IMG/VR virus record: IMGVR_UViG_3300025132_000136
Location: 1 to 34,651 of that record
From: a virus
DNA: 34,651 bases
Direction: 5' to 3' (one strand)
In this document: positions 22,823 through 29,739 of the stretch, one piece after another
How positions within the stretch are numbered: the first letter of the stretch is position 1
Layout of the letters: every line of letters starts with the position of its first letter
Notes under the pieces: generated by a model
The model's database searches: none
Told to the model about the DNA's origin: nothing
What the model saw: the letters and a program-made list of their open reading frames with translations, nothing else
Program-made: the position numbers and the translations under genes

Positions 22823-23017
22823 TTAATCATCGTTGTTGCATGAGCTGTGATAGCCATATATATAAGCTTCGTAAGCTAGGCTATCGCAGCAAGGGCAACC
22901 ATCGTGACTGAAGTGCAATGGTTCGTCATCTGGACAAGCTATCTTAGCAAGATAACTACGATAACGGAAAGGAAGTGGAAGGTTGATGTATAAGAACAAT
23001 AAGATATTATTAAGCAT
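22823..23017 (-). CDS. Small Cys-rich protein
   Basis: 64 residues. A hydrophobic N-terminus (MLNNILLFLYINLPLPF) could be a membrane anchor. C28, the cluster GCPCCDS (C41, C43, C44) and C60 suggest metal binding. Only a weak GAG ribosome site is seen. No family recognised. Confidence 0.6.
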   Translation of the reverse strand: MLNNILLFLYINLPLPFRYRSYLAKIACPDDEPLHFSHDGCPCCDSLAYEAYIYGYHSSCNNDD

Positions 23018-23031
23018 ATTATGTCTCGTAT

Positions 23032-23057
23032 TTAGTTATGAAGAACATATAAAAGGG
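23032..23057 (-). promoter_or_regulatory. CCC-N16-TAACTAA element, gene starting at 23017
   Basis: CATAACTAA with TAACTAA at 23032-23038, 14 nt before the ATG; CCC (23055-23057) is 16 nt further upstream. Here the CCC is not part of the neighbouring hairpin. Confidence 0.5.
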
Positions 23058-23069
23058 TATGAAAATAGG

Positions 23070-23101
23070 TGGGGACAGTTCTGTTGCCAAGCCTGTCCCC
23101 A
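23070..23101 (-). terminator. Hairpin after the DUF4313-like gene
   Basis: A perfect 9-bp stem pairs TGGGGACAG (23070-23078) with CTGTCCCCA (23093-23101), 14-nt loop. Leftward it is followed by CCTATTTTC, a weaker T-tract than at the other sites. Confidence 0.65.
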
Positions 23102-23113
23102 ATGCTCCGAGTC

Positions 23114-23446
23114 TTAGTCGGTGGACACGTTCAGTTTCCATACCGGAACATCCTCGTAGCCGTGTAGTACTGACTTACCTGTATCTGTGAAGATATCAGT
23201 TATGTCTAGTAGTTCCACGAGCTGTGAGTTCTCGCTCCATAGCTTGACAAAGAACTCGTCTTCTTCAAGCATATGTGCGTGCTCTGGTAGGTTAACTGAT
23301 AGTGTAGCGTATGGACACCAGTATCCGTCATCAGTTCCCTCAAGGCGAACCGATAGAGCGTTACCTTTACTATATGTATCGGTAATAGCTCTTAGATCAC
23401 AAGGACCATACGTTGTCACTAACGTGCCTATGTTAATGTACACCAT
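23114..23446 (-). CDS. DUF4313-like phage protein
   Basis: 110 residues. The core YATLSVNLPEHAHMLEEDEF followed by FVKLWSENSQLVELL resembles DUF4313 proteins (ATLTVNLP...), a small phage/mobile-element family of unknown function. By eye its DNA is richer in G+C than its neighbours, hinting at a different origin. No clear GGAG precedes the ATG; a GTG follows two bases later in another frame. Confidence 0.7.
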   Translation of the reverse strand: MVYINIGTLVTTYGPCDLRAITDTYSKGNALSVRLEGTDDGYWCPYATLSVNLPEHAHMLEEDEFFVKLWSENSQLVELLDITDIFTDTGKSVLHGYEDVPVWKLNVSTD

Positions 23447-23460
23447 AGGATAGATAAGGG

Positions 23461-23484
23461 TAAGTTATGTAGTGTAAAAAAAGG
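23461..23484 (-). promoter_or_regulatory. CC-N15-TAACTTA element, gene starting at 23446
   Basis: TAACTTA (23461-23467, one base off TAACTAA) lies 14 nt before the ATG; CC (23483-23484) is 15 nt further upstream. Confidence 0.45.
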
Positions 23485-23510
23485 AACTAGGTGATTAGCC
23501 TAGTCCCTTT
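23476..23510 (-). terminator. Intrinsic terminator
   Basis: A 12-bp stem pairs 23480-23491 with 23499-23510, loop TGATTAG, followed leftward by seven T (partly in the stem). One pair is G-U in leftward RNA only. It starts 5 nt after the upstream stop. Confidence 0.85.
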
Positions 23511-23515
23511 TGTTA

Positions 23516-23686
23516 TTAGGTATTACACATACTGATTTCATCAATAAGTGTACTTCCCCAACCCTTACGTTCCAGCTTAATATCATCCATCTTATTCATA
23601 ATGCGTTGGTGTTCTTCCTTAGTATGTGGAATACAATCCACACATAAGAAACAATACTCATCAGCTGTGGGTAATGTTATGCCCAT
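23516..23686 (-). CDS. 56-residue hypothetical protein, first leftward gene
   Basis: 56 residues starting MGITLPTADE; three Cys in EYCFLCVDC (C12, C15, C18) plus C54 may bind metal, followed by a charged helix (KEEHQRIMNKMDDIKLERK). GGAG 6 nt before the ATG. It is the first leftward gene after the divergent region, so probably among the earliest expressed. Family not recognised. Confidence 0.7.
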   Translation of the reverse strand: MGITLPTADEYCFLCVDCIPHTKEEHQRIMNKMDDIKLERKGWGSTLIDEISMCNT

Positions 23687-23701
23687 AATATCTCCTTTCG
23701 G

Positions 23702-23727
23702 TTAGTTAATGAACAGGTATATAGGGG
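23702..23727 (-). promoter_or_regulatory. CCCC-N15-TAACTAA element, first leftward gene
   Basis: TTAACTAA with TAACTAA at 23702-23708, 15 nt before the ATG; CCCC (23724-23727) is 15 nt further upstream. No gene lies upstream, so here the element cannot merely be the end of a terminator. A 6-bp hairpin (TACTCT / AGAGTA) lies just beyond it. Confidence 0.55.
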
Positions 23728-24038
23728 TAGTACTCTGATGTAAGAGTAGGGATTAGTATAGTATACTATGCGTGTGTATGTACATAGGATGTGAGGACTG
23801 GGCAGGGTGGTGAGTAAGCTTACTGGTGTGTGGGGTATGCGTAGCATAGGGCACGCCAGCCAAGCTCGGGTGGGTGAGAAGTACTGGGCGAGGCACGAGC
23901 ACATCTAACTCAACCCATATAGTCAACTCAACGTAGAACCAACCCTCAACCGTAATTTAACGGGGGGTGGGTCTAACTCATCTTACTCACATACACTCTA
24001 GATATATTTTTTTAACTGAAACTCTCCTATATTAAGCT
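23728..24038. other. Divergent intergenic region with several palindromes
   Basis: About 310 nt without a credible gene between leftward and rightward blocks. Symmetric sites: ATAGTATACTAT (23758-23769), AGTAAGCTTACT (23813-23824) and TATGCGTAGCATA (23836-23848). The rightward strand is G-rich at about 23790-23900, while a C-rich part follows with CAACTCAAC-type repeats. A TAACTGA (24013-24019) lies 19 nt before the first rightward ATG and may be a relative of the leftward element. Likely an operator/promoter region, possibly an origin. Confidence 0.5.
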
Positions 24039-24239
24039 ATGCCAAAGAAGCTAACATATGATATTTTCAACGGAGATACTGGATCGTGGGAAGAAAAGCG
24101 TGTAAATGAGGATGAGTATCTTGAAGAGATGACTAAATTAGACGTAGAGAAAGAGATACTAGACGCTGAACTCCATGTAATAAATACTATTATAGAACAA
24201 TATTTAAATGACCCGGAGACTTGGGAGAGTAGGGATTAA
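24039..24239 (+). CDS. Hypothetical acidic protein
   Basis: 66 residues, acidic, helical in its second half (EEMTKLDVEKEILDAELHVI). First rightward gene after the divergent region. No ribosome site is obvious before the ATG. Might be a small regulator or packaging-associated protein; nothing specific supports this. Confidence 0.65.
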   Translation: MPKKLTYDIFNGDTGSWEEKRVNEDEYLEEMTKLDVEKEILDAELHVINTIIEQYLNDPETWESRD

Positions 24240-24243
24240 CACT

Positions 24244-24288
24244 AAGTAATATATACAAGTAAGTATATATTACTTCTAGTACTAGAAG
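24244..24288. repeat. Two perfect inverted repeats before the terminase genes
   Basis: A 13-bp inverted repeat (AAGTAATATATAC, 24244-24256, with GTATATATTACTT, 24263-24275) around 6 nt is followed at once by a 16-nt perfect palindrome CTTCTAGTACTAGAAG (24273-24288). They fill the spacer before the small-terminase candidate. Possible roles: operator, terminator without T-run, or packaging (pac/cos) recognition site. Confidence 0.6.
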
Positions 24289-24298
24289 GTAAGTAGGG

Positions 24299-25072
24299 AT
24301 GGATACTTTAAGAAGAAAAGTAAATAATAGAAATCAGGTATATAAGATATACACGATTGAAGAGGCAGATAAATTAAATATAACGTATCTGCATTGGAAA
24401 GAGACAGACATAGGGGATTATGCTCTTTCCGATGATGGATATGTAGGAAAGTGTATAGGGAAAAAGACATATACCGATAAAAAAGGTAGGGTCAAGACCT
24501 TTATTAGGCTTTCCTACGGTGCAAACTGGGCGGGTAATACCAATAGGATAGAATATCTTGTAAACAGGTCCCATGGTGTCTATACACAAGCCAATCCTAC
24601 GGGATGGGCAGAACGTGAAGCAAAGAAAACCCGGACTAAGAACCTTGTAAATGCTTATGTAGGACAGTTAACTTCTACTAAGCAAGTAGATTATAAGCAA
24701 TTAGGGTACATATACCGCCCAGATCAACAGAATCCTGCTGCAACAGTTCGCAGGGTACTAAAACAGGAGGTAATAAAGAAGATGGTAGAAAAGAAACTAA
24801 AAGAAGTTCTATCTGAAAAGGGAATAAATAGTTCATCAGTACTAGATACGATGCTTGAAGGATTGCATATTGCTCGTAATAAGCAAGATGTAACTAATAT
24901 GATTAAGATATCGGATGCTTTTATGGAGTTATTAGAGATGAAACCTAATAAAAAGATAACAACCGATACGCTGCAGCTAGATGTTGCTAGTAATATTGGG
25001 GACCTGATAGCGAATGAAGAGAAATCGTTAACAATGTCACGCAAGGTAGAAGAAGATGAACCAGCCCAATGA
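24299..25072 (+). CDS. Putative terminase small subunit
   Basis: 257 residues. The N-terminal part (about 30-90) has beta-type sequence HWKETDIGDYALSDDGYVGK. The C-terminal half is helical (RRVLKQEVIKKMVEKKLKEV, NMIKISDAFMELLEMKPNKK) and ends acidic. Position directly before the large terminase with a 17-nt overlap, plus helix-rich DNA-binding-like character, supports a small-subunit role: recognising phage DNA and loading it on the motor. No family signature is certain. AAGG lies 9 nt before the ATG. Confidence 0.55.
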   Translation: MDTLRRKVNNRNQVYKIYTIEEADKLNITYLHWKETDIGDYALSDDGYVGKCIGKKTYTDKKGRVKTFIRLSYGANWAGNTNRIEYLVNRSHGVYTQANPTGWAEREAKKTRTKNLVNAYVGQLTSTKQVDYKQLGYIYRPDQQNPAATVRRVLKQEVIKKMVEKKLKEVLSEKGINSSSVLDTMLEGLHIARNKQDVTNMIKISDAFMELLEMKPNKKITTDTLQLDVASNIGDLIANEEKSLTMSRKVEEDEPAQ

Positions 25073-26549
25073 CATAAAAGAAAAGCTTAAAAGCAATCTT
25101 GTGCTGTTTGGAAAGGTCACAATGCCTAATATGTTCTCTGTACCTTCGCCAGACTTCCATTATAAAATAGCAGAATCGCTATTAAATAGGAATCATTCTC
25201 AGATAAATATTGTAGCCCCTCGTGGTCATGCCAAATCCTCCATAGTAGGTGGTGTTTTTCCTCTTTACCATCTAATGTTTCACGGGGGGCAGAAACTTAT
25301 AGTATTAGTATCTAGAACACAGGACCATGCTATTAAATTGTTAGGTACAATTAAGGATACTCTTGATTTTTCCTCTAATTTTAGGTCATTATTTGGATAT
25401 TGGGGACAACATTCAGCAAGACAATGGGCTAAATCAGAGATTGAACTGAAAGATGGCTCTATGATTATCTGTAAAGGTACAGGACAGCAGTTAAGGGGGA
25501 TTAAAAAAGGCAATCAGCGACCTACAATGATAATAGTAGACGACCCGGAAGACGAAAATAACACCAAAACAGCAGAAGCAATGGAAGTAAACCTAAGATG
25601 GCTGCTGCAGTCTGCCGTTCCATCCCTAGACCCTAAGTGCGGCAGGATAGTTATTATCGGCACACCTCAACATCAAAGATGTATGGTCGAAACTTTGAAG
25701 GAGATGAAAGGATGGGAGAATCTTTATTTTGCACCAGACTTGGATAAAAAGATATCTCTATGGGAAGAATGGCATCCTATTGAAAAACTTCAGAAAAAGA
25801 AAGAAGAATTAGAATCTATTAACAGAGTATCTGTATTCTACAGAGAATATCTATGTAAGATCATTGGAGATGAGGACCAACTGTTTAAAGAATCATATTT
25901 TCAATATTATGCAGGAACGCTACATCATAATGATGATGATGAAGCATATTTGAAGATAACAAAAAGAAATGGCAAGGATGTAGAAGAAAGTGTGCCAGTA
26001 AATGTGTTCATGGGGGTTGATCCCGCATCGTCTACCAAAAGTACTGCTGATTATTCAACAATAGTCGCAGTTGCTATTGATAACGACAATAATCGATTCC
26101 TCTTACCTTACTATCGTAAACGTGCAACTCCCATGAGCCTAGCAGACCACATTATTGAGTACTTTAAAATATATAAGCCAGTAAAAGTACGAATTGAGTC
26201 TGTTGGTTATCAGGAAATGCTACGAGAGTACGTAAAACAAAGATGTGATGAGGAAAATCTCTTTATATCGGGATTAGAGATACGAGAAAACCCTAGAAAT
26301 AGCAAATCAGCCAGATTAGAAACGCTTGAACCTTATTTTGCACAGAAAAAAGTTTATATTCAAGAAGATATGCTTGAAATAAAGGATGAGATGCTATTAT
26401 ATCCCAGAGCAAAGCATGATGACCTCCTCGATGGAATGTATTATGCTATGAAGAAAATATATGCTCCATTTCATAAAATAGAAGAGGAAGAAGAGACGAA
26501 AACGAAGCATTTTACAAAATCTGGACAATTTGACTGGATGACAGCTTAA
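25056..26549 (+). CDS. terL: Terminase large subunit
   Basis: 497 residues with both expected domains. ATPase: APRGHAKS at 54-61 (Walker A with K60), MIIVDDPED at 158-166 (Walker B), and VIIGTPQ as coupling motif. RNase H-like nuclease: GVDPASS with D322, a later conserved acidic helix region, and HDDLLDG at 454-460 (D455, D456, D459). It would drive DNA into the prohead and cut the concatemer. The frame overlaps the upstream gene by 17 nt, typical of coupled terminase subunits. Confidence 0.95.
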   Translation: MNQPNDIKEKLKSNLVLFGKVTMPNMFSVPSPDFHYKIAESLLNRNHSQINIVAPRGHAKSSIVGGVFPLYHLMFHGGQKLIVLVSRTQDHAIKLLGTIKDTLDFSSNFRSLFGYWGQHSARQWAKSEIELKDGSMIICKGTGQQLRGIKKGNQRPTMIIVDDPEDENNTKTAEAMEVNLRWLLQSAVPSLDPKCGRIVIIGTPQHQRCMVETLKEMKGWENLYFAPDLDKKISLWEEWHPIEKLQKKKEELESINRVSVFYREYLCKIIGDEDQLFKESYFQYYAGTLHHNDDDEAYLKITKRNGKDVEESVPVNVFMGVDPASSTKSTADYSTIVAVAIDNDNNRFLLPYYRKRATPMSLADHIIEYFKIYKPVKVRIESVGYQEMLREYVKQRCDEENLFISGLEIRENPRNSKSARLETLEPYFAQKKVYIQEDMLEIKDEMLLYPRAKHDDLLDGMYYAMKKIYAPFHKIEEEEETKTKHFTKSGQFDWMTA

Positions 26550-26551
26550 AC

Positions 26552-26581
26552 TTTACTTAAATTTTAAAGAATAATTATATA
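26552..26581 (+). promoter_or_regulatory. Possible sigma70-like promoter before the portal gene
   Basis: TTTACT (26552-26557), an 18-nt spacer and TATATA (26576-26581) lie in the 46-nt AT-rich gap between terminase and portal genes. AT-rich spacers often contain such matches by chance. Confidence 0.25.
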
Positions 26582-26595
26582 TATGTTAGGACCAC

Positions 26596-28782
26596 ATGCC
26601 ACAAAAACATCCTGAGACTCAATATACTCACGATCTATTTAGCGACTATAGCTCTGCTCGTAAAAGGTGGTCTAGACAAGCTGTAGAAGATTCAGAGTTT
26701 CGCTCTGGTAAACAATGGAAAAAAGAACAAGTAAATGCTTTACGTGCACGAGCACAAGAGCCTTTAGTTGTTAATGTAATACATCCAGCAGTAGAACAAG
26801 CAAAAGCAATGCTCACTTCTAATGCACCTAAGTTTCAATCAACAGGAAGGGATACTTCTGATACAAAAGTAGGTAGAATATTCTCTGATTTAATGTCTTG
26901 GGTATGGGATATCTCAGTAGGCAATGCAGAATTAAAACGCTGCATAGATGATTATTACGTTAAAGGCATGGGTGTAATGATGTCCTATATTAAGCCTGAT
27001 GCTGATTTCGGCAGAGGTGAAGTAATGGTTAAGTCTATTGACCCTCTATCTGTATACATTGACCCCGATGCAGAAGATCCATTTTGCAGGGATGCTTCTA
27101 ACATTGTTGTAGCAAAGCGTATGACAGAAAAAGAATTAATTGAGATGTATCCTGAGTTTGAAGAATCAATCAGGAGTTCTCAGGAAACAAGTCATATAAG
27201 TGATTACGATGAGAATAGATTTGGACTATTTGATGAGGAAGTTGTACCGCAATCTAGAAAGCAAGCATTATTAAATACAGATGACGAGAGAGAATTAGAA
27301 GTATTTGAAAGATATACAAAAGTAAAAACTCCTTATTATAAAATATTTGACCCTTTTGAAAATAGAGAAGTTATTTTAAACGACCCTCAGTATGCTGAGT
27401 ATCGTGAAGAACCTGCAGTTATAGTAACTACTGCTGATAACCAGCAAATACTTACAGAATCTCAAGCAGTAAATCAGCAGATGCAGATAGCAGAGCAGGT
27501 TGGTAAAGTATATCATTTAATGGTTGACCCTCAAACTGGTCAACCTACTCCTATGGCTGGAGAGGAGCATCTCGATTCAGTACCAAATAGTACTGTAAAC
27601 ATAGACATTATTGACAAAGGAATCCTTATTGATAGTGATAAAATAATGGTTACTAAGGTAATGAATACAAATATTAAACAATGTATCTCAGTTGGAGATG
27701 AGTATCTTTATTCTATTATACTTCCAATAGAAGATTATCCGATTGTTCCATTTATGAATGGTCATAATCGTAATCCATACCCTACAAGTGATGTAAGACT
27801 TGTAAGGGGACTGCAAGAATACATTAACAAAATTCGTTCTCTCATCGTTGCTCACGCCAGCTCTTCCACGAACGTCAAGTTGCTTATCCCTCGTGGCTCA
27901 ATGAACAAAAAACAACTTGAGGAAGAGTGGGCAAAAGCTGGTACGGCTGTAATAGAATTCGATCCTGAATTGGGTCAGCCTATTGTAGCCGGACCAGTAC
28001 CCTTACCTAATGAGCTTTATAAGAATGAAGCAGATGCAAAGCAGGATATTGAAAGAATATTAGGTATATATACTTTTATGCAGGGTGATGTAGGTGGAGC
28101 ACCTCAGACGTTCAAAGGAACTATAGCAATGGATGAGTTTGGACAAAGAAGAATTAACTCAAAGAAAGACGATATTGAAGCATCTTTAAATCAACTAGCG
28201 AGATCTGTCGTTGGTTTGATTCAGTTTGTATATCAGAGTGAAAAAACAGTAAGACTGATACAACCGAATAACAAACCATCTGAAGTAAGAATAAACCAGA
28301 ATATCTATGATGATGTATCTGGGCAAGTAATTGAAAAGATAAATGATATCACGGTAGGCAAATACGATATAATTGTTGTGTCTGGCTCTACCCTACCATC
28401 TAATAGATGGGCTAGATTTGAGTATTACATGGAACTCTATAAATCAGGATTAATCGATCAAACAGAAGTTTTAAAACAAACTGATGTTGCTGATATGGAA
28501 GGAGTTTTGGAGAGAGCTGGGCAGATGCAACAATTGCAAAGTCAGGTCCAGCAGCAAACTGAACAGATCAAGAAGCTTGAAGGTGACCTCCAGACTGCCC
28601 AACGTGAATCAATCCACGACCGTAAAAGAGTTGAAGTTAAAGAGTTCGAGAAAAAATTGGCAAAGGCTGAGGCAAAAGCCGAAATGGCTACACAGCTATA
28701 TAAGGAAAGAGCCTCAGATGAGCTTAAGAAACTTCGTGAAGAAGTGAAAAAAGCTACCAATACTAAAGTAGGTCTATCATAA
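26596..28782 (+). CDS. Portal protein (P22-like)
   Basis: 728 residues. RKRWSRQAVEDSEFRSGKQW near the start, then PLVVNVIHPAVEQAKAMLTS and SIDPLSVYIDPDAEDP are typical of P22-type portal proteins. Residues about 633-725 form a long charged, Gln-rich coiled coil, consistent with an extended C-terminal barrel. The protein would form the 12-subunit channel at the packaging vertex. AGGA lies 5 nt before the ATG. It is between terminase and scaffold genes, the expected place. Confidence 0.92.
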   Translation: MPQKHPETQYTHDLFSDYSSARKRWSRQAVEDSEFRSGKQWKKEQVNALRARAQEPLVVNVIHPAVEQAKAMLTSNAPKFQSTGRDTSDTKVGRIFSDLMSWVWDISVGNAELKRCIDDYYVKGMGVMMSYIKPDADFGRGEVMVKSIDPLSVYIDPDAEDPFCRDASNIVVAKRMTEKELIEMYPEFEESIRSSQETSHISDYDENRFGLFDEEVVPQSRKQALLNTDDERELEVFERYTKVKTPYYKIFDPFENREVILNDPQYAEYREEPAVIVTTADNQQILTESQAVNQQMQIAEQVGKVYHLMVDPQTGQPTPMAGEEHLDSVPNSTVNIDIIDKGILIDSDKIMVTKVMNTNIKQCISVGDEYLYSIILPIEDYPIVPFMNGHNRNPYPTSDVRLVRGLQEYINKIRSLIVAHASSSTNVKLLIPRGSMNKKQLEEEWAKAGTAVIEFDPELGQPIVAGPVPLPNELYKNEADAKQDIERILGIYTFMQGDVGGAPQTFKGTIAMDEFGQRRINSKKDDIEASLNQLARSVVGLIQFVYQSEKTVRLIQPNNKPSEVRINQNIYDDVSGQVIEKINDITVGKYDIIVVSGSTLPSNRWARFEYYMELYKSGLIDQTEVLKQTDVADMEGVLERAGQMQQLQSQVQQQTEQIKKLEGDLQTAQRESIHDRKRVEVKEFEKKLAKAEAKAEMATQLYKERASDELKKLREEVKKATNTKVGLS

Positions 28783-28819
28783 CAGCGGTTGCTGAAAACA
28801 AATCGCAAAGGAGAATAAA

Positions 28820-29722
28820 ATGGCTGAAGTAGCACAAGAAGCAAGTATACAAGTTGATGCTGACCCGTTCGGTTACGGAGTAGAGGATGCAAAGGTTCCT
28901 GTTGAAGGAGCAGCTATCCCGGCAGGTGATGACGCAACAAACACTCAAATGTTTGATGTGGACACAACTGGACCATCAATCAACGAAACGCCTGTAGGAG
29001 AACAACAGGCTGAAAGTGTGGAGAGTTCTCAAGAACAATCATCTGCAAAAGCAGACCCGAGTAGGTTTGAATACTGGCAAAGTCAGGCAGACAAGGTGAA
29101 GGGCGAACTGTCCGCAACTCAGCAAGAGTTAGCTTACTATCGTGAGCAAGCTATGCAGAGTGCACAGCAATCACCCTCCAATGGACAACCTGTTGAGCAA
29201 GCTCAAGAGCCTTCATTGAAGTCACCCGTTAAACCGGAGAAACCAGTCAACTACAACGAGGTTGATGCGTATAATGACCCCGAAAGTGCGTCTTTTAAAT
29301 TCAGATTGCAAAAGGAACAATACCAAGATGATTATATCTCTTTTATTGAAAAAAGGGAACAAGTTCGTGAAGATGAGTATGCTAGAAAGTACCAGCAAGC
29401 TATGTTGGAACAGGAAGCAAATTCACTACGCAGTAATGCATATAATCATGCGGTCAGTAACTATGGTTGGGACCAGTCTCGTGCAAATGATTTTGTACAA
29501 TGGGCTAGTAATCCTGCGAATGTTACTGTTGATCACTTAGCAAAGCTGTTTCAAATGAAGGATGCACCTAATGCTCAAATCCAACAGCGTAAAGAACAAG
29601 TCGTCAGAGAAAGGGAGATAGCTGCTATGCCAAGAACTGCAGCAGTAGAGACTGGCAAAACAGAAGCTCCAATGAATGATGAAGATATGTTTAACGCTGG
29701 CTTAATGGCTTTGAAGCGATAA
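28820..29722 (+). CDS. Scaffolding protein
   Basis: 300 residues, acidic, rich in Gln, Glu, Ala and Ser, with a disordered first 70 residues and helices with coiled-coil character (about 80-112 and 150-195). Low complexity, high charge and placement between portal and major capsid genes are typical of internal scaffolds that guide prohead assembly. No protease motif is seen. AAAGGAG lies 6 nt before the ATG. Confidence 0.8.
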   Translation: MAEVAQEASIQVDADPFGYGVEDAKVPVEGAAIPAGDDATNTQMFDVDTTGPSINETPVGEQQAESVESSQEQSSAKADPSRFEYWQSQADKVKGELSATQQELAYYREQAMQSAQQSPSNGQPVEQAQEPSLKSPVKPEKPVNYNEVDAYNDPESASFKFRLQKEQYQDDYISFIEKREQVREDEYARKYQQAMLEQEANSLRSNAYNHAVSNYGWDQSRANDFVQWASNPANVTVDHLAKLFQMKDAPNAQIQQRKEQVVREREIAAMPRTAAVETGKTEAPMNDEDMFNAGLMALKR

Positions 29723-29739
29723 AATAAAGGACAATAAAA

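Noticed and set aside
20995-23510. Hairpins as N4-type promoter hairpins
   Set aside because: The stems are 9-12 bp with mostly 4-14 nt loops and are followed by T-runs, unlike the short stem and 3-nt loop of N4 promoters; terminators are simpler.
23677-23904. Leftward 75-codon frame in the divergent region
   Set aside because: No ribosome site, odd composition, and it covers palindromes, the TAACTAA element and the start of the better-supported 56-residue gene.
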